Assembly (NCBI GenBank): GCA_949358305.1
Contig: OX442317.1
Span: 5,646,186-5,710,185, forward strand
Source: Strigamia acuminata
Taxonomy: Eukaryota > Arthropoda > Chilopoda > Geophilomorpha > Linotaeniidae
Reading direction: 5' to 3'
Length of the DNA: 64,000 nt
Shown here: in pieces, positions 47,170 through 59,194 of the stretch
How the letters are laid out: every line of letters begins with the position of its first letter
Numbering within the stretch: the stretch's first letter is position 1
Position numbers and translations under genes: made by a program
Notes under the pieces: generated by a model
The model's input: the letters and a program-made list of their open reading frames with translations, nothing else
The model's database searches: none
Told to the model about the DNA's origin: nothing

Positions 47170-47527
47170 TAACAAAAACAATACCGGAAGTAGAAAAGAT
47201 GCCTGATGAATAGCGATGCGCAAGTCAACGCACAAGCCACATCTGAAATTCCATTAAGATCACGAAAACATTTTCACTTTCATTTTTTCCAAAAAAAAAA
47301 GAAACGAAACAAATTTCACTCAACCGCATCGGAACAATCGCACGGAACGCAAAACATCAAAATATACGATATATCAAGTTCACTTATAATGCTCAAAACC
47401 GCCGTTAGAGCGAGTCATCCATTCCACGCCGTCTCGACGCAACCGGAAATCAAGTGTATTATGGGAAGGGTTTTAAAAAGTCCGGGAAAATTATTAAAGA
47501 CGTTGGTGATGTAAACAAGGCACGGCG
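47170..47527. promoter_or_regulatory. Bidirectional promoter region between MAU2 and treslin
   Basis: 357 bp between divergent start codons. No TATA box is evident. A purine/pyrimidine-rich tract near 47280-47310 and a moderately GC-rich zone near 47400-47530 lie between them. Confidence 0.45.
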
Positions 47528-50500
47528 ATGCCCAAATCAATTAGAATCGTATTTCTATTCGACGTGAACCATTCCCAACCGATTCTCGACCTCAAATCAG
47601 ACGTGGAAGGTCGCACGGCCAGCATCCGCTTATCCTGCTTGAAATTAATTAATTATTTCACCCACCGGCGACTAAAAGACTACACAAAAGTGCAATGGGG
47701 ATACAAATTTTATTCGTCAAATTCGTGCCAAAAAGAGCTGCGATCGCACCGCCAGTCGTTCGTCGACTTCGAACTCGAACATTTTGAAGAATTTGAGGAA
47801 AATTTGATCTCGTGCGTGGAGAAACATCAGCAAACAGACGCGAACGAAGACGGAAACCGAAGCCATGCTCAGAATCTGAACATCATTTTGAGGGAACTTT
47901 TGTACGACTTCGATTGGGATTCGCCCGATATTTCCACGCCAGATAAAGTGCGAAAGAAAAGTGCGCTGGAAAGCGATCTGGATAAATACGTGTTTGTCGT
48001 GTCGAAATGTCCGTGGACACGGGATGATTTGTCTAGTTTTTTAGGACAGGAACAAATTGATTCTAGTGTTATTTTGTCGCCGATTTTGATGTCGTCGGCG
48101 GTTTTGAATTCCTATATACAGACTTTTCAGATTAAGTTGTTTTGGTTGGACTTAGATGACGATAATATGATGGTATGAATTTTCTTTTGTGGTTTTTGCA
48201 ATATTTGTGTGTTTTTTGCAATTTTTTTTGTGTATTTTTGGATTTTATTGTGGATTTTTGGGATTTTTTAAATGTTTTTTGGGATTTTTTTATGTTTTTT
48301 GCTATTTTTTGTGATTTTTTTGTATTTTTTCTTGGATTTTAGACGCCGGACGATGAGTTTGATGGGTACGATGTAATGAGAAAGGTTTTGAATGATCTAA
48401 GTGGAAAAATTATCCCGATTTCCAGTTTGTTTGAAGCGTCAATATCAGTTGATTCCGTTCTGGATTGGTATTTCCATCCAGAAAAGAAAGTCAATACGTT
48501 TTACTCAGATCTCAGTAAGTTTTTATCTAATTAAAATTGAAAATTTTAATTAAATTAAATTTTTCATTCAAATTTACAGTTTTGGATAAAAGTACGGTGC
48601 TCAAACTCGAGTTGTACACGTTCCAGCAAACAAAAATGTCGGTTAAACTGGATTGACATCATCTCTTACACGTTTAAATTATTATAAATATTTTTTAGAT
48701 TTGAATTTTTCGAGTTAATGCAATCAAAGTCCGAATTCTATCCAATTTCGGTGACCGGAGCGTCGTACAAAACCTTAATGACTCCTCAGAACTGTTTAGG
48801 ATGTTTAGCGCGTGCAGAAAGCAAAGAAAAATATTATCACACCCTCAAAACATTAATGGACAACAATTTGAATCTCGTAAGTTTTAAATGCAAATCATTA
48901 TTTAATTATTTTTAAAAATGTTTTAATTTTTCTTTCTTCAGGTGATAAATATAAACGGATGTTTTGGAATTTTATACCCCGTCACACCAACGCTGGCAAT
49001 GTTGTGTTTAATGGACATAACGCCTCAATTCTTTTCTCTGGACCAATCGGTTGTGGTCAAGAGACTCGACTATCCCAAATCGGAGAAAGATCTTAAAAAA
49101 TTGGACAAGAAAAATGCGCGGAACATGGAAAACATTTCAAATTACATCGATGCGACTCCTAGGTTCGCGACTATCAGTAAGTTTGAGATTATTTCGCAAA
49201 AATGAAGCGTCAGGTCGCACTGTTTTATAATTCCAGGTTGTGTTAACGAAATATCGGAATTTGAACATCCATTTACTTGTAAATACCTGGCCAAATGGTT
49301 TATTCCCGATCCGGTTTCCTTAATGCCCGTTTTTGATGTCTCCGAGTGAGTATTTTTGTCTGAAATAATTAAAAATAAAAATTAATTTTAATTTTTTTTT
49401 TTATAAAATTATATAGAAAACAGACGATGGTTGAAAAAAGGGAAGAGGAACTATTGACTCGTTTGGCTCAATGTTTGAACGAAAACGAGGCTTTGTGCGA
49501 TCGTGAGAATAAATCGGACGTCGCAACCGTTTCGCCGGTTCATCTTCCTAAGATTTCTTCCAATTTAAAAGTGTCTGAAAGGAGCTCGGAATTAGTCATC
49601 CAAAGCCTGAGAAACCTGAAAGCCAAGAACGAAAAATTAAGAAATGATGACGAAAATAAGAGGAAGTTGAAGAAGAAACCGCAGCGCTCTTCGAAGAACC
49701 GCCAACTTAGTGAAGCGATGGAGAATTTCAGTAAATTATTAATTAATTTATAAAAAAAAATTCTAATTAATAGTTGCGAAATATTTCCAGGTTTAACTGA
49801 CGAAGAGCAACTGGTTAATCAACTTAAAGATTATTACCAACATTGTGTGGAAAGCAAACAATCGTTATTGACATGTGCTGAGAATATTATCAATGTTGTT
49901 ATTCACCACATGCAGATGAATTCCAACGAAAAATGCGACGTAATCGATTTATTTTATTTAAATTTAATTTTATTAATTTTTTTTTTATATTTTTTTTAGA
50001 ATATTGCACCACGGTTGCTCAATAACGAGTTGTTGAAAACCCCGAGTGCGATAACGAAAGCTTACGAAGATCCAGACTCTAAGGACAGAATTCGGGAATA
50101 CGAACTCCAATCTTTGCTACGAATGGAAGCGATATCCGCGAAAATCCCTCGGGAAAGTGATTGCGATAAATTTGTACAGGAGGTTGTAACGTTGCTACGA
50201 ATGTTATCGTTATATTCGAGCGTGTGCCGTTTGTCCACCTTTTTAAGGGAAACAATCGTCGTAAAGTAAGAAAAATTGTACGTTTGTAGTATTACAATTT
50301 TTTAAAAATAAATTTTCAGTTACAGCGATGAAAATCCCGAAGCGGTCATCACGATTTTCGAGGAACTCAACCAATCACTGCCGCCCGAACTCGATCCTCA
50401 TTCGAGCGGCGACGACGAAGCCGACGGAAATCAAAACTGCGCCTTCGATACCAACATGGACAGCAAAACCACAGATTCGGATTACCACAGCGCTTCGTCG

Positions 50501-51612
50501 TCGGTCAAATCCTCCACCGTGGTGTCAAATCGAAAGAGAAAAATGTCCTTACCGGTTAAAAGCTTGGGGGGAATGCTGAATCGGACCATCGTCATCACTG
50601 CCAAACAGAAAGCCCGCTTGAAATTGAGGGTTCAGTCGAATGACGTCGAACCCCGGCACGAAAAACCGAAAAAAAGTAATTTAAATATTTAAAAAAAAAA
50701 ATTTTTTTCCGACATTTTCGACATTTTTGATCTTTCCAGAGAAAGCCAGCGCTCGGAGAAGTTTATTCGACTCTACTTCCACCACTCCCGCGAAAAGATT
50801 GAGCTACGACGACGTTGTTTTTGAAACACCGGAGGAAGAACGTGGAAAGAAAGTTCGGAAAAGTGGAAATTTCATCATCAGGGAAACGCCGAAACATAAA
50901 AGTAAAATTAAATTGATTTTTAAAAAAAAAAAAAAATATTATTTACCGTTTTCTCGTATTTTTAGTCGTCGCCAGACGTTTGTACAGCGATTCCCAGCCC
51001 TTGACGGCAATTCGGAGGATTCTGTCGAGCCCCGCTAAGCTCAGTGCGAGTCAAACGTCCGATTTCGTCGTTTCCTCTCCCGTTTTTAAGGGTCAATCGT
51101 CTCCCGAACCGTTAACGCTTCCATCTTGGAATCACTTAATCTCGGACTCAAACTCGACCTCGACCTCGACTTCGTCCGTCGCGCCCAATTCGCCCGAAAT
51201 CGACCTCTGGCATCGACCTAGCGCTTTGATTAATCGTTCCGTGTCGGAATACGACAGCAGAAACAAAGACGACGACGTGTTTTATACTGATAATGAAACT
51301 CCGTGCAATAATTTACATATTTCGCCGTTTGATAAGTGGAAAAGGATCAAACCGCGCCCGGACAGCTTGGGTTTCGTCGACTGCAATAAGAGGAAGAGCG
51401 AAAGCGAGTTTGGATCGTTCGAGTTTGCGCAGCCGAAGAAGAGGGCGAAGAGCGAGGTTGAAAATGGCAGGTTGACTTTTACCGGTTGCGACAATAAAAC
51501 TCCCACGAAAAAAGGATCACCCAGAGGTCAATTCACGTCACCTTCTTCGCTCAGTTTATTGCATATAATTACATCGCCGGTGAAAAACAGTCGGGTTTCG
51601 AAGAACACTTAG
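47528..51612 (+). CDS. TICRR: Treslin (TICRR), replication origin firing factor
   Basis: Treslin/TICRR (SLD3 counterpart) binds TopBP1 after CDK phosphorylation and enables CDC45 loading. The N-terminus MPKSIRIVFLFDVNHSQPIL with SCLKLINYFTHRRL and VQWGYKFYSSNS corresponds to the treslin VWA-like beginning. LRELLYDFDWDSPDISTPDK follows the family pattern (LLDYQWDRPEITSP in human). The middle exons (49800-50270) encode the Sld3/treslin domain: LKDYYQHCVESKQSLLTCAE with NIINVV, REYELQSLLRMEAIS, and EVVTLLRMLSLYSSVCRLST with FLRE. The C-terminal half is basic and S/T-P-rich, including RRSLFDSTSTTPAKR and IRETPKHK, counterparts of the human SPSKR and AETPVHK segments, then SQPLTAIRRILSSPAK. These S/T-P sites are candidate CDK targets. 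Shorter than vertebrate treslin. About nine introns. Confidence 0.85.
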
Positions 51613-51696
51613 TGCGATGCTTCATTTTGGATGAATTTGCTCAGTTAAATTGTTGTTTTGAGTTCGTTCCTTCTTGCGCCTTCTTTAATTGGCATT

Positions 51697-52751
51697 TCAG
51701 GCGAAGTAATCTAGCAGTATTATGTTTCTAACGTTTAAAGAAAAAATAAAACTTGAATGGTTTGTCTTAATTGATGGGTTGGTGTGTATTACTTCGATCA
51801 CTTTTATTTCTTGCTCCAACTCGGTCTTCGTTGCTTTCATTCCGCTCAGCTTTTTAATTAGATTGAATTGGTGTTTTTATAATATTTTTTTTTTACTGTA
51901 GAATTTAAAAATACCGACTTTGTTTTTTAGACTTTCGTGTTCTTCCGTTAGTTTGGTTTTCTCTTTTTTGTTTCGTTCGATTTTCGAATGGATTTCGGCG
52001 ATTAATTTGGTTAGATCGTCGATGTTGAGATTTGTCGTGTCGAAATCGAATTGGATTAGAATGTCATCTCCTAAAATTTTTAAATTTTTAAAAATTTATC
52101 GATATTATTGAGATTTTTTAATAAAATTTTACTTCGTTTTTTCATGGCGGCAATGTCATCCTGTTCCTTCAACGCTCGTTTATAAATATCTTTCTTTTCT
52201 CTCTCGGTTTCCACTCTCTCTCGGTACTCCGACATCTTTTCTTCTTCTCTTAGGACTTTCCTAAAATTAAATATTTATTTATTTATTTTTTATACAGTAA
52301 TTTGTTCGTTATTATACCGTTTGATCGTCCTGTAATTCGCTTCGGTCTGCTCAATTTTCTGCTTCTTCCGTTCAATACCCCGTAGGATATTATTAATACC
52401 TAATTATGAATAATAGTTTTGTGTTTAATTAATTCGAATTTGTTTAATTATCCGTACCTGTCTGTGTATTTTTATTATTTAAATCGATTTGATTGTTACT
52501 CGTTTCAAACAGCACGATTTTCTTGTTCAAAAGTGACACTTCTTCGTTTAGTTTTTCTTTGACTGCAAGGAATAGAAGTATAAATATTTAAAAACGAAAA
52601 ATATGTTTTTTTTAAGATAATAACCTTTGACACATTTAGTTTGAGTTTCCTTTAAAAGTTGTAGTTGTTTTGTTAGCTCTATTTCTTGATTTTCGTGAGC
52701 TTTTGTGCCTGGTTGCGCTTGATTTTGATTCACTGATCTTTCCACGTCCAT
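51697..52751 (-). CDS. Coiled-coil protein, unrecognised
   Basis: Six exons join on the minus strand into a charged, heptad-rich protein of about 270 residues: MDVERSVNQNQAQPGTKAHE with QEIELTKQLQLLKETQTKCV, then VKEKLNEEVSLLNKKIVLFE, INNILRGIERKKQKIEQTEA, KVLREEEKMSEYRERVETER, GDDILIQFDFDTTNLNIDDL with LIAEIHSKIERNKKEKTKLT, and LSGMKATKTELEQEIKVIE. Almost the whole length is predicted coiled coil from the a/d leucine and isoleucine pattern. I cannot name the family; a cytoskeletal, centrosomal or kinetochore role would be a guess. A longer frame begins at an ATG at 52974 in a different phase and overlaps exon 1 (see findings). The 3' end approaches the treslin 3' end tail to tail, about 85 bp away. 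Confidence 0.6.
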
Positions 52752-53599
52752 TTGAAAGTGGGTTTTCAGAGTAATGAACCGTCGTCGTCCGCTTAGTTAT
52801 TGGTTTCACGAAAAGTCGAAACTTGACTTTTTCGTTTTTGTTAGTTCGTAGGTTTTCCCCACAGATGGCATGCAAAAGTCGGGTTGGATTGTGGGAAGAA
52901 GAACGGCGCGGCGTCATGGCCGGCAAGCTGCCGCATTGGTGGATGGTTTTAGAATTCAATCTTCGGCCATCCATCGCAGGAACGAGAGTTTGAATATCTT
53001 CAAAATGTTTTAGGTGAGTATATTTTTCAAAATTAAATAATTTATAAATTTTGGCATTATTATTATTTTATAAAGAAAGCTTGCTTATCCTAACATGGCA
53101 GTAATGATTTCTGTGACGATATATATCTATATCGAATATGAAATAATTTTTTCAAGAAAAAACTATTTTTTCGACGTTCGGAATTTTTCCAAACGTGTTT
53201 TTTAATAAATATAGCCAATAAAAAGGTCGTGGTTTATACTATATTAGCATTTTTTCTTTAATTTAGTTCAGGTTTCGGCCACGAGATCGCAGGTGTAGCA
53301 AGCAACGTCAATTTTGTGGTTGCTGTTTTTATCACTAGATGACGGTTTTTGCTGTTTTGCATTTCCGTCTTTCGAGAAGTTTTTCAGAGAGATGTTGGTT
53401 AAAAATTATGTAAAAAGTGTACTTTTATCGCAATAAAATTTTATTTTCTAAAAGCTAAGTCGTTTTTCACAAAAACTAAGTCCAAAAAGGCGAATCGTTG
53501 CCAAATTTTTTAAGGTTTGGACTTATAATAAAAAAGGGAGATGGTAGGTGGGTATATAATTTCCCCGTTTTGTGTTTTTATATTGAAAGTATAAAGAAA
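52752..53599. other. Upstream of coiled-coil gene; no clear gene
   Basis: The part to about 52980 contains an alternative N-terminal open frame (minus). From 53000 to 53600 the sequence is AT-rich with no supported gene. Confidence 0.35.
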
Positions 53600-54115
53600 T
53601 GAGATTTAAATAAATTTTATTCAAAAAGAGAAGTGTATAAATTATTTTAATTATACACGAAACTTAAAATGAATTACATGCAAATTCTAAATGTAATAAG
53701 AAAATGAAAGACTGCTGAATTCCGTTGCAAATTATTCCTGTAGACTCCATATTGAACCTAAAACGATAAAAATATGAAATTAATAACTAATAAAATAAAA
53801 CGTATAAATTAAAGCTCAAATCGACGACACAAATTATTCGTTTCTTAAATATAAATAATATATACATACTTTACATTAAACCGCTAACCTGACAACTAAA
53901 ACGACAACTAAAAAATATAAGAAACAAAAGAAAATGTTAAAGTGCGAGTGCGAGATAAATAGTAGACGAAGATTAATGAAACTCACCTAAATTCAAGCTA
54001 AAAACCTTCAAAAACGAAGAGTTAAACTCACCTAAATTCAAGCTTGTTCGTCCAAAACTCATGTCGTACCTTCCTCCTCCGAGCCGAGGAAAAAACTGAA
54101 CGAAAACCAAGCGAA
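53600..54115 (-). ncRNA. Possible small spliced transcript with an 18-codon ORF
   Basis: On the minus strand an ATG at 54062 opens MSFGRTSLNL, interrupted by a consensus donor TTTAG|gtgagt. An acceptor (gttttag) near 53754 continues the frame as GSIWSLQE and stops at 53732. An AATAAA lies near 53615. Between the two exons a second copy of the exon end (CTTGAATTTAG|gtgagt, near 54000) is preceded by tttttag, so it could be an 11-nt microexon. The peptide is not recognised, and the locus may simply be a non-coding RNA. Confidence 0.3.
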
Positions 54116-55700
54116 GAACACAAAATGCAAAAGAAACACAAAATCATTTGCATACCCAATAAGAAATTCAGAATTATACCGAAACTTCCTGGTTTGAAAT
54201 TCTTGAACTAATAAACTCGTAATTTATATATATACCGGTATTTTTAAATCCTTGAATTATTATTAATTTAATAATGTGGTGAAAACGCTTTTCACACGTT
54301 GAAAAAATATTTTTTACTCATTAATATAATATTGCTCCACAAAAAATTAAGGAATATCCTTACGGCGCCACGAATGAACCAATATAGTTCACTACTATCA
54401 TCATAGAGGGCTTTTTTGTATTACTTTTAATTCCATTTTTTTTATGTAATATCTATAAAAGGAAAGGTGCCATATCCCTTTTTTAATTATTCGATGAGAA
54501 ATAGATTTTTTTTTAAAAAACCTCAACGACAGCGTAATTCTGTAAAAATGTTCATTGTTTATTTAAAGATTTACATTATTTGTAAGAAAAAATGATGAAA
54601 TCCTCCAAAAAGTATTCAATTTCAAGTTTTCAAATCCATTCAAAATTATTACGGTAATATTAAATAAAAATAAAATTTTCAAAATATTTTTCTGAGATGA
54701 TAATTTGTTATCCTCAATAATCAGAACCAACTCATGAATGTGCTGGAGGAGATGTGTACCAATCACTGGCCTAAAAAATCACACAAGTCTTACAAATTAT
54801 ATTTAGAACTATAAAAATATTTATTTAATAAAATTTAAAATTTTAACTACCGGTAATCGAAACATTTGATTTTAATTGTACAATCGTGGTCTTGTAAAAA
54901 TGTTGACGCTTTTTTGTGGAGCTGGTTGTGAATGGACAAATTATTATTGTAAAAAAAAGCATGTTTATTACGAGATCCATTTTTATTTTTTTGTTTTTTG
55001 TTATTTTTTTGTGTCAAAGTGAGTTAAATGAAAAATAAAATATTAAAAGTGTGTAATATAATTGTACTTTTTTTTCGGTTTAAAATGGTATTTTATTTTG
55101 CTTGAAAATGCAATTTTCGGCTAGAATGGGGCAATTCCGTCTTTTCCAATACATATTGGTTTTATGATTGTAGAATTAGTCTCGATTGAAAAATTGTAAA
55201 TAAAACACATTTATTATGAGATTTTTTTTACTTTTTTTGTTTGAATGGTATTTTAGAGCAAATTAAATGAGAAAGAAAATTATTAAAAGTGTATTACTAG
55301 TACATCGTCCACATACAAAATGTTGAACTGAACTGTTGATAAAAAAATTAAAATAAAAAAACATACTTCGATTTGTCATTTAGGTGCGAAATGTTGAATT
55401 TGAACTGCTGATACTGTAATAACGTATTCGATATATCGTTTACGTTTACCGAGCTGCTTCTAAAGCTTTTCGTTTTCCAATCAACGAGCTTGACAACGAT
55501 GGGGAAATGTGCTAATAACTATTGGCAAGTTAATAGACAAATGGACCATAATTGCAATCGATTCACCTAATAAAAGATATTTGAATAAGTATTAAAGTCA
55601 CCTGTTTGGATTTACAATATTTACCGGAGCAGTACACTTTTTTGACCGCTTGCAATTATCACGTGGGTACGGGGAACGGCCGCAATTTGTATGCCAGTTA
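54116..55700. other. AT-rich gene desert
   Basis: Low-GC sequence with many T runs. No gene, RNA or clear repeat supported. Confidence 0.4.
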
Positions 55701-55774
55701 CATTCGGTTGCGCTCTGAAAAGTACATACTGTATCGCTAACAAAATCTACGAAATCTGAACAGTAAATCCAAAA

Positions 55775-56960
55775 AACGTATCCAAATTTATTGCCCACAT
55801 TCAAAATCTGTTTGAATCTAACATGTGAGTCAAAAAAACGTATCCGAATTTAATGCCCTCGTGAAAACCGATCGGTTGAATCTGAAATAAAGATCCAAAA
55901 AACAAATAAGAATTTATTTCCCACGCACAAAACCTATGAGTCCGAAAAAACGTGTACGAAAACCTTGTTAAAACAATTGAAAATTCATCATTCGTGTCCG
56001 AATTTATGGCCCGAGTGCAAAACTCAACTGCAAATCCACAAAGCGTAGCCGAAATCATGTCACACGAGTAAAATAACCTAAAAATTCACTGTAGATTCAA
56101 TAAACGTAATCGAATTTATTGCCCACATTCAAAATCAGTTTGAATATAAACCGTGAGTTCAAAAATGCATCCAAACGTATCGCCCTTTGTGCTAAACTTG
56201 TTGAAATCCACTGCAAATCAACAAAACACAATTGAATTTATCGCCTACAGTTCAAAAGTTGTTGAAACTCCACTGCAAACCCAAAAAAAGCATTCGAATA
56301 TATCGGCCCACGGTTTAAAACTGGTTGAAACTATACAGCAAAACCAATAAATGTATCCGAATTTATCGCCTACCATGCTAAACTTGACTGCAATATCACA
56401 AAACACATAGGAAGTTATCGCCCACCGTGCAAAACTTGCTGAAACTACTCAGCAAAACCAAAAAACGCATCCGAACTTATCGCCCACGCACAAATACAAG
56501 CTGAAATTTGAACAGAATATCTAAAAAAGTCATCCAAATTTATCGCCCACGCACAAATACAAGCTGAAACTAGTCTGAATTCCCAAAAAGTTATCCGAAT
56601 TTTCGCCCACGCACAAATCCAAGCTAAAACTGGACGAAATACCTCAAAAACTCATCCAAATTTATCGCTCACGCAGAAATACAAGCTGAAATTGCACTGA
56701 ATATCTAGCTGAAATTCTCACTGAAATTCAAGCTGCAACTGCTCTGTCGATGTGACAACGCATCCGAATTTAGCGCCCAGACGTAAACACAAACTGACAA
56801 AACTGCACTAACTTGTTGAAACTTAACTGTGTAAATCAAATAAACGTATCCGAATTTATCGCTCATGAACAAAAGTCGCTTCAATCTGAACAATAAATCC
56901 AAAAAACATATTCAATTTATAGCAGGTGTGCCAAACCTGTTGAAACCGAGCTGTGTGTAA
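55775..56960. repeat. Degenerate ~62-bp minisatellite
   Basis: A repeated theme CG.ATCCGAATTTATCGCCCAC followed by G.A/CAAAA.C.AGCTGAAACT and a spacer ending in A-rich sequence recurs about every 60-62 bp, roughly 18-20 times. Examples start near 55778, 55840, 55993, 56102, 56164, 56226, 56350, 56410, 56470, 56530, 56590, 56650 and 56840. Units are far diverged from each other except for the group from 56460 to 56700 (sharing CACGCACAAATACAAGCTGAAA), so it is an old array with a younger core. Confidence 0.8.
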
Positions 56961-57780
56961 AATACAAGCTAGGACTATACCGTGTTGCATTGCTTCCATG
57001 GGCGATAAATCAGGTACTTTCCAAAGCATAATCACCACTCACAAGTCAGAGGCATTTTAACTCCTAATTAATAGCAATCTGAAATCATAGATGGCGCCAC
57101 TGTTTTCCTATCGCAAACAGTCTCTGGTCGCTCCTGCCATCTGGAGACGACTGAACGAAATAATACCGCATTGAATACCGCCCAAAAATTACTTATCATC
57201 AAACACTGACGATTTACGTAAAACAATGTCTTCGTTTTTACTCGGCGAGAGATTAAGGACAATTTTTTGAACGATGTTTGAACGTTTGGAGCAACTCATT
57301 TGAGATTTTATTTTAACTGTATTCTATTTTTTTGTAAATTAAATTTTTGCTCTATTCTCTCGATTTTTGGTTTCGCCAGCTTGTGCGTTGCGGAATATTT
57401 GTACAAATTGTTTGTGAATTTTTCAATTATCATTGAAATATTTTTTGTTCATAATTAATAAAAGCAAAATCAGAATAAACTCGTTATGTTTATATTTTAT
57501 TTAGCTCTTTAAGCATTTCCATCTTCCTTTTAAAATATTCTTTGCTTCTTCCCCGCACTTTTCCTTCTGTTTTGTGAACATATTCAACCACGAACGTCAT
57601 GTTCGTGATTCAATGACCACGATTCAAATAAATTTATTTCACTTCTATGACAGCAATTTATTCAAAAACATTTAATTAACCGTCAACAATATCCATTTTT
57701 GTCTATGGTTTGGCCAAATTTAGCATTAATTTAAAATCACACATTGCAGAACTCCACCTTCTATTTTATTTTAATGTTAT
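56961..57780. other. Spacer between repeat arrays
   Basis: No supported gene. A GC-richer patch at 57080-57180 has open frames on the minus strand but no recognisable product. Confidence 0.35.
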
Positions 57781-57784
57781 TCTT

Positions 57785-57925
57785 TTTTGTTGCTTTAATT
57801 TTGTTATTCTTTTTTGTTGCTTTTATTTTGTTACTCTTTTTTGTTGCTTTTATTTTGTTACTCTTTTTTGTTGCTTTTATTTTGTTACTCTTTTTTGTTG
57901 CTTTTATTTTGTTTTTCATTTTTCT
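57785..57925. repeat. 27-bp T-rich tandem repeat
   Basis: Five to six units of GTTACTCTTTTTTGTTGCTT followed by TTATTTT. Because 27 is divisible by three, all frames stay open on both strands and yield low-complexity artefactual ORFs. Confidence 0.9.
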
Positions 57926-58071
57926 TGTTCTATTTCTTATTTTTCTTCTTATCATTCTTTTGTTTTACACCTCTTTTTGCAAACTGTGGTACAATTTTCT
58001 CTAGAATTTTAAAACAAAAATTACACAATCTCAAAACAAGTAAAATAAAACAAATAAAATAAAAAACAGCA

Positions 58072-58184
58072 AATGCTTCATTGATGACGACATCCACTGC
58101 TTCATTGATGATGACATCCACTGCTTCATTGATGACGACATCCAATGCTTCATTGACGGCTTCATTGACGGCTTCATTGACGAC
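58072..58184. repeat. 24-bp and 12-bp nested tandem repeat
   Basis: Three 24-bp units (TGCTTCATTGATGACGACAT followed by CCAC) followed by three 12-bp units (GCTTCATTGACG). The 12-mer is the core of the 24-mer. The minus strand reads as repeated NEAVDVVI-like residues, but no gene context supports translation. Confidence 0.9.
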
Positions 58185-58593
58185 CCTAAATTCCACAAGA
58201 ACAAAATAAAATTAATAATCAACAATAAAACATTAATTTAAATAAATTACCTGTAGAAATCCGAATCGACCACCAGCTCAAACACAAACGCAAGCTAGTT
58301 TAACACAAATTAGCATTACTCGAGCTGAGTTCTTTTTGCGCCACTGTGTGAAGCCAAGTGTAATCACCTTTTCAACATTACTCTTCCATTTGGGTAATTC
58401 ACAGCATGTCCCTCGTTTGAGTTCTATTGCTGATACCCGTGAAAATCACTTGACCGCGCATAAAAGACGATAGTGAGTGGTGGCTAACAATGCTCGGCTG
58501 CATATAGCGAGGTATAGCGCCTTGGTCTTGCCTATCACATATCAATTTACGCGCAGCGGTAGCGCCTTTTACTGTAGGACCAACTACCAACTT

Positions 58594-58697
58594 CTTTGGA
58601 AGCGCCTTTTATCTTAGGACCAACTTCCCTGGAAGAACCTTTTATCTTAGGATCAACTTCCCCGGAAGCACCTTTTATCTTAGGATCAACTTCCTCC
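58594..58697. repeat. 33-bp inner repeat (first occurrence of a block found in every satellite unit)
   Basis: Units of GGAAGCACCTTTTATCTTAG followed by GATCAACTTCCCC. Two to three copies are present per satellite unit (for example near 59055, 59795, 60115, 60700, 61178, 62310, 62823 and 63406). Copy number, 2 or 3, accounts for the 33-bp difference between 550- and 583-bp units. In both orientations 33 bp keeps frame, giving an 11-residue repeat (EAPFILGSTSP on plus, EVDPKIKGASG on minus). Confidence 0.9.
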
Positions 58698-59194
58698 CAG
58701 ACTCAATGCCAAACTGTGAAAAACATCATTACTTGCAATTTGTGGGATCCATCCATTGCTGTCAAAAGAAACAAAAAAATAAAATTAATAACCAACAATA
58801 AATAAAACATTAATTTAAATAAATTACCTGTAGAAATCTGCGTAGTGGTAAAATCCTTTTTCATCAGCAAACGCAAGCTAGTTTAACACAAATTAGCATT
58901 ACTCGAGCTGAGTTCTTTTTGCGCCACTGTGTGAAGCCAAGTGTAATCACCTTTTCAACATTACTCTTCCATTTGGGTAATTCTTAGCATGTCCCTCGTT
59001 TGAGTTCTATTGCTGCTACCCGTGAAAATCACTTGACCGTGGCCGCGGAAGCGCCTTTTACTTTAGGACCAACTTCCCTGGAAGCGCCTTTCATCTTAGG
59101 ACCAACTTCCTCCCAGACTCAATGCCAAAATGTAAAAAACATCATTATTTGTTCCTTTTTCCTTAATGAGCGTAATGACCAAGACGGGTTCCGA

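Noticed and set aside
53000..57700. Search for a transposase or reverse transcriptase in the gene-poor stretch
   Set aside because: No frame of useful length with recognisable catalytic motifs on either strand.
57710..58225. Hydrophobic or Lys-rich open frames over the 27-bp and 24-bp repeats
   Set aside because: Repeat periods are multiples of three, so open frames arise automatically in all phases; no start context or flanking gene structure.
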